From an uncultured Rhodopila sp. (GTDB lineage Bacteria; Pseudomonadota; Alphaproteobacteria; Acetobacterales; Acetobacteraceae), in the NCBI RefSeq assembly GCF_903944925.1, contig NZ_CAJATU010000163.1:124001-188000 (forward strand): a DNA stretch of 64,000 nt, in the 5' to 3' direction. The notes beneath the pieces were generated by a model. It made no database searches. It was given only the letters and a program-made list of their open reading frames with translations, and was not told where the DNA came from. Of the stretch, positions 27,314 to 36,589 are shown one piece after another; within the stretch, counting starts at the first letter, position 1, and each line of letters begins with the position of its first letter. Both the position numbers and the translations under genes were made by a program.

Positions 27314-27448
27314 CTCATCTTTCTTGCGTAAGATGCAGGGAACGATACCGTCCGCCTTGCAGCCGATGCGCGACAGCCCGCGTCCCGCGCTTGCGGCTGA
27401 TCCGCGGCTTTGCCAATGATGCAGGCCCACAAGGGTCGATCCACCGCC

Positions 27449-30328
27449 ATGAGCGCCTCCCTCACCGACTCGGACAACGCCGCGTTCGCGATGCGCCTGG
27501 CCCGCAACATCAAGGGCGAGGTCCTGTTCGATCGTCTCAGCCGCGGCCGCTACAGCACCGACGCCTCAATCTACCAGGTGGAGCCCGTCGGCGTTGTCAT
27601 CCCCGAGACGATCGACGACGTGGCTGCGGCGATGGCGATCTCCCGCGACGAGGGCGTGCCGGTTCTGGCGCGCGGCGGCGGCACCAGCCAGTGCGGCCAG
27701 ACCGTCAATCGGGCGCTGGTGATCGACTGCTCAAAACATCTGCGCCGCATCCTGCATGTCGATGCCGAGGCGCGGACCGCACTGGTCGAACCCGGCCTCG
27801 TGCTGGGCCACCTCAACACTGCGCTGCGCGGCGAAAAACTGTTCTTCCCGGTCGATCCGTCCACCCATTCGCGCTGCACCATCGGCGGCATGGCCGGCAA
27901 CAATTCCTGCGGCGCAAAATCCATCCGCTACGGCCTGATGGCCGACAATGTCAGCGCGATCGACGCGATCCTGTCGGACGGTTCAGTGCACCGTTTCGGC
28001 GCGACCCCCGACACTCTCGGGGACCGCGTCCCCGCCACCGTCGTGGACTTGATCCAGCGCCTGCGGGCGATTGGGGCGGCCGAGGCGGAGGAGATCGCGG
28101 CGCGTTTCCCCGGGCAGCTCCGCCGCGTCGGCGGCTACAACATCGATGCGCTGACGCCAGCAGCGCACGCCAACGGACGCGACAACCTCGCCCGCCTGCT
28201 GGTCGGGTCGGAGGGCACTTTGGCGTTCTCCGCCGCAATCGAACTGGTCCTGCACCCGGTCAAGCCGCGCAAGGTGCTGGGCATCTGCCAGTTCGCCACG
28301 TTCCGCGCCGCGATGGAGGCATCGAAGCACATCGTCGGCCTTGATCCCGAGGCGGTGGAACTGGTCGATCGCACCATGATCGACCTCGGCCGCGGCATCG
28401 CGATCTACCGCCGGACGATCGACCGGATGCTGATTGGCGAGCCGGACAGCCTGCTGATCGTCGAATTTCACGGGTATGAGGACGCTCCGCTGCTGGCGAA
28501 GCTGGCGGCGCTTGAAACGCTGATGGGCGACCTCGGTCACCCCGGCGTGGTGCGCGCAACCGATCCGGCGTTCCAGGCGGATATCGCAGCAGTGCGGGAA
28601 GCCGGGCTGAACATCATGATGTCGATGAAGGGCGACGGCAAACCTGTGTCCTTCATCGAGGACTGCGCCGTCGATCTGGCTGACCTGGCGGATTACACCG
28701 AGCGGCTGAACGGCGTGTTCGAACGTCACGGCACCAAGGGCACGTGGTATGCGCACGCCTCCGTCGGCTGCCTGCACGTGCGGCCGGTGCTGAACATGAA
28801 GGACCCGGCGGATGTGCGAACGATGCGCGCTGTCGCCGAGGAGTGTTTCGCGCTGGTCCGCGAGTACAAGGGATCGCATAGCGGCGAGCACGGCGACGGC
28901 ATCGTGCGCAGCGAATTTCATGAATCGATGTTTGGCCCGCGCATCGTGCGCGCGTTCGAGGCGGTGAAGGATGCGTTCGACCCCATCGGCCTGCTGAACC
29001 CCGGGCGCATCGTGCATCCGCCGCGGATGGATGACCGCACGCTGTTCCGCTACGCGCCGGCCTATGCTCCGGTCCGCGATTTCGTGCCGAAGCTGGACTG
29101 GTCGGAGCATCCCGGCGGCATGCTCGGCGCTGTGGAGATGTGCAACAACAACGGCACCTGCCGCGGCTTCGACACCGGGGTGATGTGCCCGAGCTATCGG
29201 GCCACGCGTGACGAGACGCATCTGACGCGCGGGCGGGCCAATGCGCTGCGGCTGGCGCTGACGGGACAGTTGGGCGCCGATGCGATGGCCGCAGACGGGA
29301 TGGCGGATGCGATGGCACTGTGCGTGTCGTGCAAGGCGTGCAAGCGGGAATGTCCGACCGGCGTCGACATGGCGAAGCTGAAGATCGAGGTGACGGCGGC
29401 GCGGACGGAGCGTGTCGGGCTGAAATGGCGGGATGTGCTGGTCGCGGACCTGCCGCGCTACGCTCCGTACGTGGCGCGGGTGGCGATGCTGGCGAATTTG
29501 CGCAACCACCTGCCGCCGCTGCGCTGGCTGATGCAGCGGGCCGTCGGCATCTCGGCCGGCCGGGCACTGCCGCGCTGGCGCCGGGACCGGTTTCGCGACG
29601 GCGAAGCGGCGCCGCTCGGGGAGGTGTATCTGCTCGCGGACACCTTCAACCGGTATTTCGAGCCGGAGAACCTCCGCGCGGCGTTGAAGGTTCTGGCCGC
29701 GGCGGGTTATCGCGCAATGGTGCCGAAGACGGACGGGCGGCCGCTGTGCTGCGGGCGCACCTGGCTGGCGGCGGGCATGGTGCACAAGGCGCGGGAGGAA
29801 GCCCGGCGAACGATGGCACATATGCCGTTGGACCTGCCGATCGTTGGGCTGGAACCGTCGTGTTTAATGACGTTGCGGGATGAGTACCGGTCATTGCTGC
29901 CGGGTCCGGAGACGGACCGGTTCGCGGCTCGGGCGATGCTGCTGAGCGAGTTCATCGCGGCGCAAAATGCCGAACTGGCGCTGCGGCCGATGCCCGGCAC
30001 GGCGCTTGTGCATGGCCACTGTCATCAGAAGGCGTTCGGCGTCTTCCCCGACACGCTGGCGATGCTGCGGCGAATCCCGGAGCTGTCGGCAGAGCCGATT
30101 GCGTCGTCGTGCTGCGGGATGGCGGGGACGTTCGGCTACCAGCAGGAGACCGAGGCGACGTCTCGGGCGATGGCCGAGGGCGGCTTGCTCCAGGCGGTGC
30201 GGGCGGCGGCGCCGGACGACGTCATCGTGGCGGATGGCACGTCGTGCCGGCATCAGATCCGGGATCTGTCCGGACGGGAGGCGATCCATTCGGTGCGGCT
30301 GATGGAGCGGGCCTTGGCAGCCCTCTGA
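27449..30328 (+). CDS. FAD/Fe-S 2-hydroxyacid dehydrogenase (GlcD-GlpC fusion, YdiJ/D-2-hydroxyglutarate dehydrogenase-like)
   Basis: A 959-residue fusion. The FAD_binding_4 domain (about 35-240) carries ARGGGTSQCGQ and GMAGNNSCGAKS. The FAD-oxidase C-terminal domain (about 270-520) ends with SGEHGDGIVRSE. Two cysteine clusters, CNNNGTC...CPSY near 565 and CVSCKACKRECP near 625, bind Fe-S clusters. Two CCG domains, with CCG motifs near 766 and 887, are the heterodisulfide-reductase-type modules. Homologues oxidise D-2-hydroxyglutarate or D-lactate and pass electrons to the respiratory chain. The ATG at 27449 has AAGGG 10 bases upstream; an earlier ATG at 27410 is less likely. Confidence 0.88.
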   Translation: MSASLTDSDNAAFAMRLARNIKGEVLFDRLSRGRYSTDASIYQVEPVGVVIPETIDDVAAAMAISRDEGVPVLARGGGTSQCGQTVNRALVIDCSKHLRRILHVDAEARTALVEPGLVLGHLNTALRGEKLFFPVDPSTHSRCTIGGMAGNNSCGAKSIRYGLMADNVSAIDAILSDGSVHRFGATPDTLGDRVPATVVDLIQRLRAIGAAEAEEIAARFPGQLRRVGGYNIDALTPAAHANGRDNLARLLVGSEGTLAFSAAIELVLHPVKPRKVLGICQFATFRAAMEASKHIVGLDPEAVELVDRTMIDLGRGIAIYRRTIDRMLIGEPDSLLIVEFHGYEDAPLLAKLAALETLMGDLGHPGVVRATDPAFQADIAAVREAGLNIMMSMKGDGKPVSFIEDCAVDLADLADYTERLNGVFERHGTKGTWYAHASVGCLHVRPVLNMKDPADVRTMRAVAEECFALVREYKGSHSGEHGDGIVRSEFHESMFGPRIVRAFEAVKDAFDPIGLLNPGRIVHPPRMDDRTLFRYAPAYAPVRDFVPKLDWSEHPGGMLGAVEMCNNNGTCRGFDTGVMCPSYRATRDETHLTRGRANALRLALTGQLGADAMAADGMADAMALCVSCKACKRECPTGVDMAKLKIEVTAARTERVGLKWRDVLVADLPRYAPYVARVAMLANLRNHLPPLRWLMQRAVGISAGRALPRWRRDRFRDGEAAPLGEVYLLADTFNRYFEPENLRAALKVLAAAGYRAMVPKTDGRPLCCGRTWLAAGMVHKAREEARRTMAHMPLDLPIVGLEPSCLMTLRDEYRSLLPGPETDRFAARAMLLSEFIAAQNAELALRPMPGTALVHGHCHQKAFGVFPDTLAMLRRIPELSAEPIASSCCGMAGTFGYQQETEATSRAMAEGGLLQAVRAAAPDDVIVADGTSCRHQIRDLSGREAIHSVRLMERALAAL

Positions 30329-30339
30329 GTCACGAAAAC

Positions 30340-30471
30340 TTGTTTCCTGCGAAGTGGATTACCGATGAACCGGCGGATCTGTGGGGTGCCATGCGGGGCA
30401 GCGTCACCGTGGCGCCCGGCACGGACCTGACCGCCGGCACCGGCGAAATCCGGGACACTGAGGAGCTTTAA
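30340..30471 (+). CDS. Possible truncated antitoxin upstream of PIN toxin
   Basis: The frame ending at the TAA at 30471 encodes DLWGAMRGSVTVAPGTDLTA, which closely resembles the C-terminal toxin-binding segment of small Phd-like antitoxins paired with PIN toxins. No good start codon with a ribosome site is present; TTG at 30340 is the best placed, giving 43 residues. Upstream, the frame runs into the dehydrogenase gene, so the DNA-binding N-terminal part appears to be missing. It may be a decayed antitoxin gene or a minimal toxin-neutralising peptide. Confidence 0.4.
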   Translation: MFPAKWITDEPADLWGAMRGSVTVAPGTDLTAGTGEIRDTEEL

Positions 30472-30527
30472 CTGTTCGTTTACCGGTTGCTAAGATGATG
30501 ACGGGGTTTTCGCTAAGGAATCCCGTC

Positions 30528-30944
30528 GTGTCTCGTCCCGTGCTGCTGGATACCTGTGCCGCGATCTGGCTGATGGACGGGGCGCTGATGTCCGCTGCCA
30601 GCCGGGAGACCATCAGGCAGGCGCAGATTGCGCGCGCCGGGATCTTCGTTTCGCCGATAACCGCCTGGGAAATCGCCACTCTGTTGCGGAAGAAACGGAT
30701 CACGCTGAACCGCTCGCCGGAGATCTGGGTCGAGACGTTGCTGGGCCTGCCCGGGGTGCGCCTCGCGTCGCTGTCGCCTTCGGTGCTGATCGCATCGGCG
30801 CTGCTGCCGGGCGATGCGCCGGCAGATCCGGCCGACAGGATCATCGCCGCGACGGCGCGGACGTTCTGCTATACGGTGATCACCCGGGATGGCGAGTTGG
30901 TGCCCTACGGCGCGGCCGGGCATATCGCCGTCACGGCCTGCTGA
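30528..30944 (+). CDS. PIN-domain toxin, VapC-like
   Basis: A 138-residue predicted ribonuclease. The acidic active-site residues are visible: D in VLLDTCAAIWL, E in SPITAWEIATLL, D in DPADRIIAATA and D in VITRDGELV. This spacing matches type II toxins of the VapC family. The GTG at 30528 is preferred over an ATG at 30495 because AAGGA lies 9 bases before it. It ends 14 bases inside the convergent MocR gene. The partner antitoxin upstream appears truncated, which raises the question of how a functional toxin is neutralised. Confidence 0.82.
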   Translation: MSRPVLLDTCAAIWLMDGALMSAASRETIRQAQIARAGIFVSPITAWEIATLLRKKRITLNRSPEIWVETLLGLPGVRLASLSPSVLIASALLPGDAPADPADRIIAATARTFCYTVITRDGELVPYGAAGHIAVTAC

Positions 30945-32334
30945 AGCCGATAGCAGCCAACAGGCGGGTGACGACCGTTTCCGCGTCCGAGGCGGCGATA
31001 TTGGCGAAACCAAGCAGCAGCCCCTGCCCGCAATCATGCGCCATGGTCAGACCCGACAGCGCCGTCGGGGCCAGCCCGGCTGCAGCGGCGCGTTTCGCCA
31101 GCACGCTGTCATCCTCCGCGCCGGGGAAACGCGCCAGCAGATGCATCCCGCCCGGGGACTTCTCCACGGTTGCGCCGTCAGCCTCCAGCGCCGCCGCCAA
31201 AGCCTGCCGCCGATCGGCGTACAGCGTCCGCATGCGTTTGATGTGGCGGGCGAATTGCCCGCTCGCGATGAAGGCCGCGACGGCGCTTTGCTCCAGCGGC
31301 GGCTGCCCGGCCGTCAGCAGCCGGGCGGCCCGGACGAAAGCAGCCGCCAGTTCCGGCGGCACCACCAGGTATCCCAGCCGCAGCGCCGGAAACAGCACCT
31401 TGCTGAAGCTGCCCGCATACAGCACGCGCTGTCCCCGATCCAGGCTCTTCAATGCCGGCAATGGCCGCCCGGCGTAGCGGAACTCTCCATCGTAATCGTC
31501 TTCGAGCACCCGGGCGCCGGCTTCCTCCGCCCAGGCCAACAACTCCATGCGCCGAGGCAGCGACAGCGCCGCACCGCTCGGGTAGTGGTGGGTCGGGGTC
31601 ACCACTGCCAGCCTCGCCCGCGGCGCCGCGAGTTTCGCCGCGGCGACCCGCATCCCGTCCCGATCGACGCGCACCGGCACGATCCGCGCGCCCGCGGCTT
31701 CCAGCGCCTGGCGCGCCGGCAAGTAGCCCGGGTCCTCGATCCAGACCGGATCGCCGGGCTTGACCAACACGCTGCGCACCAGCGCGAGCGCGCCCTGGTA
31801 GCCGGCGGTGATCAGCACCTGCTCCGGCGTGCAGGCGACTCCCCGGGCGCGGCCCAGATAGGCCGCCACTTCGCGACGCAGTTCGGGCAAGCCGCACGGG
31901 TCGGGGTCCGCCAATTGCTCCGCCCGCAGCCCGCGCACGGCGTGGACCATCAGCTTGGACCAGGCTTTGATTGGAAATTCGTCTAAAGCAGGCAGACCAA
32001 TTTGCAGCGGCAGCGGGGCCGCCTTTTCGACCGCCGACTCGGCCGGGAACATGAAGGGCGTATGTTCCGGCAGCTCGATCCGGGTGCCGGCCGAACCGCA
32101 AACGACGGTCCCGGCGGAGGGCCGGGTCAGGATCGCACCCTCGGCGCGCAACAATGCGTAGGCATCCTCCACCGTTCCGGTGGCGACCGAAAGCTGCGCG
32201 GCCAAAGCGCGCACGGACGGCAGCCGGGTCCCGGCTACCATGCGGCCGCCGGTGATCGCCGCCCTCAGCCCGGACGCGATCTGCCGGAACAGCGGCTCGG
32301 GTTCGGTCGGATCCAGGGTGAAGCTGAGCGGCAT
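30931..32334 (-). CDS. MocR/PdxR-type transcription factor (GntR HTH fused to aminotransferase)
   Basis: A PLP-binding regulator. Residues 1-75 form a GntR winged helix (PLFRQIASGLRAAITGGRM...LPSVRALAAQLSVATGTVEDAY). Residues 110-465 form an aminotransferase fold-type I domain, with the PLP-Lys motif YAGSFSKVLFPALRLGYLV and the VLEDDYDGEF aspartate motif. It begins at the ATG at 32334; an upstream ATG at 32373 would add 13 residues. It is divergent from the lyase operon at 32427-34370, 93 bases away, and MocR proteins commonly control adjacent PLP or amino-acid genes. The effector is unknown. Confidence 0.9.
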   Translation of the reverse strand: MPLSFTLDPTEPEPLFRQIASGLRAAITGGRMVAGTRLPSVRALAAQLSVATGTVEDAYALLRAEGAILTRPSAGTVVCGSAGTRIELPEHTPFMFPAESAVEKAAPLPLQIGLPALDEFPIKAWSKLMVHAVRGLRAEQLADPDPCGLPELRREVAAYLGRARGVACTPEQVLITAGYQGALALVRSVLVKPGDPVWIEDPGYLPARQALEAAGARIVPVRVDRDGMRVAAAKLAAPRARLAVVTPTHHYPSGAALSLPRRMELLAWAEEAGARVLEDDYDGEFRYAGRPLPALKSLDRGQRVLYAGSFSKVLFPALRLGYLVVPPELAAAFVRAARLLTAGQPPLEQSAVAAFIASGQFARHIKRMRTLYADRRQALAAALEADGATVEKSPGGMHLLARFPGAEDDSVLAKRAAAAGLAPTALSGLTMAHDCGQGLLLGFANIAASDAETVVTRLLAAIGFSRP

Positions 32335-32426
32335 GGTCCGGTTGATTGGCCTGTTTCGGCCCCATACCGCCATAGCACAACAAAAACCAGCCGGAAGACG
32401 CCAGCGCTGGCGTCGCGGCCAGCGGT

Positions 32427-32621
32427 ATGGGAAACACCGCCCCGATGGTCACTGCAAGCCCGCTTGTCATCGACGCGCGAAGCTATTTCCGCCTCGGCAC
32501 GCCAAACCGGATCGCTTCCACGCTGCATATCGGCCTGTCCGAGCACTGTTTCGTCCCGTCCCCGGACGATCGCGACTCGGACTGGCTGGCCAGCGTTGCG
32601 CTGCCGTCCGGGCCGGCATGA
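32427..32621 (+). CDS. Small hypothetical protein coupled to the DMSP-lyase-like gene
   Basis: A 64-residue ORF beginning MGNTAPMVTASPLVIDA, of unrecognised family and with no membrane segment. Its TGA overlaps the start of the next gene as ATGA, the same coupling seen throughout this genome. No ribosome site is convincing before either ATG (32427 or 32445). It may be a leader peptide, a real small protein or a chance frame. Confidence 0.3.
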   Translation: MGNTAPMVTASPLVIDARSYFRLGTPNRIASTLHIGLSEHCFVPSPDDRDSDWLASVALPSGPA

Positions 32622-33223
32622 CCCCCGACATCAAGGCCCTGGCACTTCTGGCGCGACGCTATCTGCGGCGCGGCATCCGGCGCACGGACGCCGTCGGGGC
32701 GGAACTGCGCCGGATCGATCCGCTGATCGCCCGGGCCGAGACCGCCGAACCGCCAGCCGCGCCGACACATCATCCGGTCATCCGGCATCTCGGCGCCGCG
32801 CTCGAGGGTTTTCGCGACCTCGACGCCCTGGCGGAAAGCGGCCCGCTGCTGCCATGGCGCCACGGCTACCAGCCGGATCCGTCCCGCCCGGGACTGGAAG
32901 ACCGCCTGGCCCGGGTGGAGCTCATCGGGCCGGAGGCGCCGCTGCGGTATCCCGGCCTGTGCCTCGGCTTCGTGCTGATCGCTCCGCACACTGTGTATCC
33001 CCCGCATGCCCATCCGGCGGCGGAACTGTATCACATCATCTCCGGGCGGGCGCTTTGGAGCGTCGGCGAGACGGCCGCACCGCGCCGGGCGGCCGACTTC
33101 GTCCTGCACCCGTCCGGCATTCCGCATGCCACGGCGACAGCGGACGAACCGCTGCTGACGATCTACACCTGGACCGGGGACGTTCTTTCTCCATCCCGCT
33201 TCCTGCCCGAACGGAGCCCGTGA
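32618..33223 (+). CDS. Cupin of the DMSP lyase family (putative)
   Basis: A 201-residue protein. Its helical N-terminal part is followed by a cupin with YPPHAHPAAELYHIISG and a second motif HPSGIPHATATADEP. The metal-ligand set H130-x-H132-x3-E136, the Tyr two residues later (Y138) and H170, 34 residues after the Glu, reproduce the arrangement of cupin DMSP lyases such as DddK/DddQ, where the Tyr acts as the base releasing dimethylsulfide and acrylate. Family members in non-marine bacteria may act on other substrates. It is 1 base from a Cys/Met PLP lyase and faces a MocR regulator. Confidence 0.72.
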   Translation: MTPDIKALALLARRYLRRGIRRTDAVGAELRRIDPLIARAETAEPPAAPTHHPVIRHLGAALEGFRDLDALAESGPLLPWRHGYQPDPSRPGLEDRLARVELIGPEAPLRYPGLCLGFVLIAPHTVYPPHAHPAAELYHIISGRALWSVGETAAPRRAADFVLHPSGIPHATATADEPLLTIYTWTGDVLSPSRFLPERSP

Positions 33224-33224
33224 C

Positions 33225-34370
33225 ATGCCACCAGATGATCGCCGCCCCGCAAGCATCGCCGCCCAAGCCGGCGGGGACATCGAACCAGTGTCCGGCGGCA
33301 TCATCCCGCCGATTTTTCCCGCGACCACGTTCGAGCGGAACGGCGACCTGTCCTACACGCGCGGATACAGCTACTCGCGGGTGGCCAACCCGACCGACGC
33401 CAGCGCCGCCGAGACCTTGACGCAGCTTGAACGCGGCGCGGAATCCCTGCTGTTCGGCTCCGGCATGGCCGCGGCGACGACGGTGTTCCTGGCACTGCAA
33501 CCCGGCGCGCATGTGGTCGCGCCGCAGGTGATGTACTGGGCGTTGCGCTCCTGGCTCGCCGGCTTCGCCACGCAGTGGGGCCTGCGCATCGACTTCGCCG
33601 ACATGAGCGACCTCTCGGCTGTCCACGCGGCCATACGTCCCGGCGAGACCCGGCTGGTCTGGGCCGAAACCCCGGCCAATCCGCTCTGGACCGTGACCGA
33701 TATCGCCGCGGTCGCCGCCATCGCGCATCAGGCCGGAGCGGTCCTGGCGGTGGACTCCACCATCGCGACGCCGGTGCTGTCGCAGCCGCTGGCGCTGGGC
33801 GCCGACATCGTCATGCACTCGGCCACCAAATACCTGAACGGCCATTCCGATGTCCTGGCCGGCAGCCTGACCACCGCCCGGCAGGACGCGCTGTGGGACA
33901 GCATCCGCGCCGTGCGAATTCAGAACGGCGCGGTGCTCGGGCCGTTCGAGTCCTGGCTGCTGCAACGCGGCCTGCGCACCTTGTTTCCGCGGGTGCGCTG
34001 GCAGTGCGCCGCCGCGCTGGAACTGGCGCAGCGTCTCGCGGCGCATACCGGCGTGGCGGCGGTGCTGTATCCCGGGCTGCCCGGCTTCCCCGGGCACGAC
34101 CTGGCGAAACGGCAGATGCAGGACGGGTTCGGCGGCATGCTGTCGGTTCGCGTCAAAGGCGGCGCCGAGGCGGCCATCGCGGCGGCGGCCAAGGTCCGGC
34201 TGTGGAAGCGGGCAACCTCCTTAGGCGGCGTCGAGAGCCTGATCGAGCACCGAGCCAGCGTCGAAGGTCCGGCATCGCCAGTACCCGGCGACTTGCTGCG
34301 GCTATCCGTCGGGATCGAGGCGGTCGAGGATTTGTGGCAGGACCTGGATCGGGCGATCGGCCAGATATGA
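33225..34370 (+). CDS. Cys/Met metabolism PLP-dependent lyase (cystathionine beta/gamma-lyase family)
   Basis: A 381-residue fold-type I enzyme. The Schiff-base Lys is in VMHSATKYLNGHSDVLAG. The cofactor segment GSGMAAATT, YSRVANPT near the start and the closing LLRLSVGIEAVEDL are typical of the family. Members are cystathionine gamma- or beta-lyases, methionine gamma-lyases or gamma-synthases, which cannot be separated by eye. Directly following the DMSP-lyase-like gene, it suggests a sulfur-compound module. Confidence 0.9.
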   Translation: MPPDDRRPASIAAQAGGDIEPVSGGIIPPIFPATTFERNGDLSYTRGYSYSRVANPTDASAAETLTQLERGAESLLFGSGMAAATTVFLALQPGAHVVAPQVMYWALRSWLAGFATQWGLRIDFADMSDLSAVHAAIRPGETRLVWAETPANPLWTVTDIAAVAAIAHQAGAVLAVDSTIATPVLSQPLALGADIVMHSATKYLNGHSDVLAGSLTTARQDALWDSIRAVRIQNGAVLGPFESWLLQRGLRTLFPRVRWQCAAALELAQRLAAHTGVAAVLYPGLPGFPGHDLAKRQMQDGFGGMLSVRVKGGAEAAIAAAAKVRLWKRATSLGGVESLIEHRASVEGPASPVPGDLLRLSVGIEAVEDLWQDLDRAIGQI

Positions 34371-34416
34371 ACCGCCGCGATGCCTGTTTTCCCCAGCAAG
34401 GAAGCATCCCTCCGCC

Positions 34417-35832
34417 ATGAATGATATCTGGCGAGACCTATTGCATCTGCGGGCCGATGTGACCCTGGTCATCGGCCTGGTGCTGGCCGTCGGCGTCACC
34501 ATCCACATCCTGCTCACCAAGCGCGAAGTCGCCTCCGCCGTCGGCTGGATCGGCCTGGTCTGGTTCGCGCCGATTGCCGGCGCCGTCGCCTACGCGCTGC
34601 TCGGCGTCAACCGGGTGAAGCGCCGCGCGCGGCAGTTGCGCCCGCAGGATGACGACGCCGTGGCCGCCGCCGCGGCGGTGCCGGCGGGGTTTGGCGCCGA
34701 TTTCGAGTCGCTCGGACGCGGTATCGGCAACATCACCGGGCGTCCGCTGCTGGAGGGAACAACCTGGCAGGCTTACCGGAACGGCGACGAGGCCTATCCG
34801 CCCATGCTGGCGGCGATCGCCGCGGCGCAGCGCAGCATCGGCCTGTCGTCCTATATCTTCCGCAACGACCGCTGGGGCGGACGCTTTATGGAGGCGCTGA
34901 CCGAGGCCAAAGCGCGCGGCGTCGCGGTCCGCGTGCTGATCGACGGTATCGGCGGCGGCTGGCTGCTGTCGCACGCCTACCACCGGCTGATCCGCAATGG
35001 CGTCACCGCCGCCCGCTTCATGCATTCCCCGCTGCCCTGGCGCATGCCGTTCCTCAACCTGCGCTCGCACAAGAAAGTGCTGCTGATCGACGGGACGATC
35101 GCCTTTACCGGCGGCATGAACATCGCGGACGAGAACGTCATGGCCACCCGTCCGCGGCACCCCGTCCAGGACCTGCACTTCCGCATCGACGGTCCGGTCG
35201 TCGCCCAGCTTGCCGAAACATTCGCCGACGACTGGGCGTTCGTCACCAATGAGGAGCTGAACTGGTCAGCGGCGATTCCCGCTCGGAGCGGCCCTCCGGC
35301 GCGGGTGATCGATTCCGGGCCGGACGAGGATATCCAGAAGGTGGAGTTCGCCGCGCTCCAGGCCGTCGGCTGCGCGCGGTCCAGCATCGCGGTGATGACG
35401 CCGTACTTCCTGCCGGACGAACGGATGAACACCGCCCTGTCGCTGGCCGCGATGCGCGGCGTGGCGGTGGATGTGATCATCCCCCAAAAGGGAAATCACA
35501 CGATGGTGAACTGGGCGACCCGCGCCAATATCGGGCCGCTGCTACAGGAAGGCGTGCGCATCTGGCGCAGTCCGCCGCCCTTCCATCATACCAAGATCAT
35601 GGTTGTTGACGACCAGTGGTGTCTTATCGGCAGTTGCAACTGGGACATCCGCTCATTCCGACTGAACTTCGAGTTGTGCCTCGAAATCTACGACGCCGGC
35701 CTGGCGGCGTTTCTGTCGGCGCTGATGCAACGAGCGCGCGGGTCCGCCCTGACGCAGCAGGAGCTTAACGCCCGCTCGCTACCGGTGCGGCTGCGCGATG
35801 CGGGGGCACGACTGATGCTTCCCTACCTGTGA
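34417..35832 (+). CDS. Cardiolipin synthase (phospholipase D type)
   Basis: A 471-residue membrane enzyme. An N-terminal helix pair (residues 15-60, VTLVIGLVLAVGVTIHILL and AVGWIGLVWFAPIAGAVAYALLG) anchors it to the inner membrane. The two HKD motifs of the PLD superfamily are present: HKKVLLIDGTIAFTGGMN and HTKIMVVDDQWCLIGSCN. It condenses two phosphatidylglycerols to cardiolipin and glycerol. It stands 46 bases after the lyase gene and is probably independent of that operon. Confidence 0.93.
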   Translation: MNDIWRDLLHLRADVTLVIGLVLAVGVTIHILLTKREVASAVGWIGLVWFAPIAGAVAYALLGVNRVKRRARQLRPQDDDAVAAAAAVPAGFGADFESLGRGIGNITGRPLLEGTTWQAYRNGDEAYPPMLAAIAAAQRSIGLSSYIFRNDRWGGRFMEALTEAKARGVAVRVLIDGIGGGWLLSHAYHRLIRNGVTAARFMHSPLPWRMPFLNLRSHKKVLLIDGTIAFTGGMNIADENVMATRPRHPVQDLHFRIDGPVVAQLAETFADDWAFVTNEELNWSAAIPARSGPPARVIDSGPDEDIQKVEFAALQAVGCARSSIAVMTPYFLPDERMNTALSLAAMRGVAVDVIIPQKGNHTMVNWATRANIGPLLQEGVRIWRSPPPFHHTKIMVVDDQWCLIGSCNWDIRSFRLNFELCLEIYDAGLAAFLSALMQRARGSALTQQELNARSLPVRLRDAGARLMLPYL

Positions 35833-35918
35833 CCGCGCTCCGATCACGCCGCGGGGAGGACAGCCATGCAGAGTTCATGGTTGCGTAATCCGCCGGATTG
35901 CTCCATTCACACTGTGAA

Positions 35919-36563
35919 ATGATAAAAGTCATCAGTTGGAATCTGCTCCGCCTGACCGGGGCCTCGCTCGACGATGTCGTCCGCCTGATCAGGCGCGAGC
36001 ATCCGGACCTTCTGTTGATGCAGGAGGTCACCCGGGACATGGACGGGCTGACACATGCCGTGGGCGGCCAGTATCAGCGGGATCTGCTGCCCGGGCGCGT
36101 ACATGGCCTGGGGGTCTGGAGTCCGATGCCGCTGCCTTCCTGGCCGCTGGTGCTGCCGCTGCAGTCGGGGGCGATGTTCAACCGCGTCTGCCAGATCATC
36201 GACCTGGGAAGCATCACGATCGCCAACGTGCATCTGTCGCATGGCCAGATCCTGAACCGGCGGCAACTGCGGCGGATCGCCACCGTGCTGCCCTACCGGG
36301 CGGCCGTATTGGGCGACTACAACCTGATCGGCCCGGCTCTCTTGCCGGGGTTTCGCGATGTCGGGCCGCGCGAACATACCCATATCGCCGGGGATATGGT
36401 TCCGCTGCGGATCGACCGCTGCCTGATCCGCGGCGTGGCCTGCCTGGAGGCGAAGGCCCTGCTGCGGGAAACGTCGGATCATCGGCCGATCGTGGTGAGC
36501 CTGAACGTGATGCCGCATTACCGGGCGGCCGAGGTGGAGCCGGCGATGGGTATCGTCGCGTAA
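35919..36563 (+). CDS. Endonuclease/exonuclease/phosphatase-family protein
   Basis: A 214-residue EEP-fold hydrolase beginning MIKVISWNLLRLTGASLDD; the ATG at 35919 is preferred over one at 35898. The catalytic motifs are MQEVTRD (metal Glu), VHLSHG, LGDYNLIGP (GDxN) and the closing TSDHRPIVVSL (S-D-H). This matches Mg2+-dependent nucleases or phosphatases. No specific substrate can be assigned. Confidence 0.85.
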   Translation: MIKVISWNLLRLTGASLDDVVRLIRREHPDLLLMQEVTRDMDGLTHAVGGQYQRDLLPGRVHGLGVWSPMPLPSWPLVLPLQSGAMFNRVCQIIDLGSITIANVHLSHGQILNRRQLRRIATVLPYRAAVLGDYNLIGPALLPGFRDVGPREHTHIAGDMVPLRIDRCLIRGVACLEAKALLRETSDHRPIVVSLNVMPHYRAAEVEPAMGIVA

Positions 36564-36589
36564 TCGTCTGACGTTGACGATTGGGGCGA

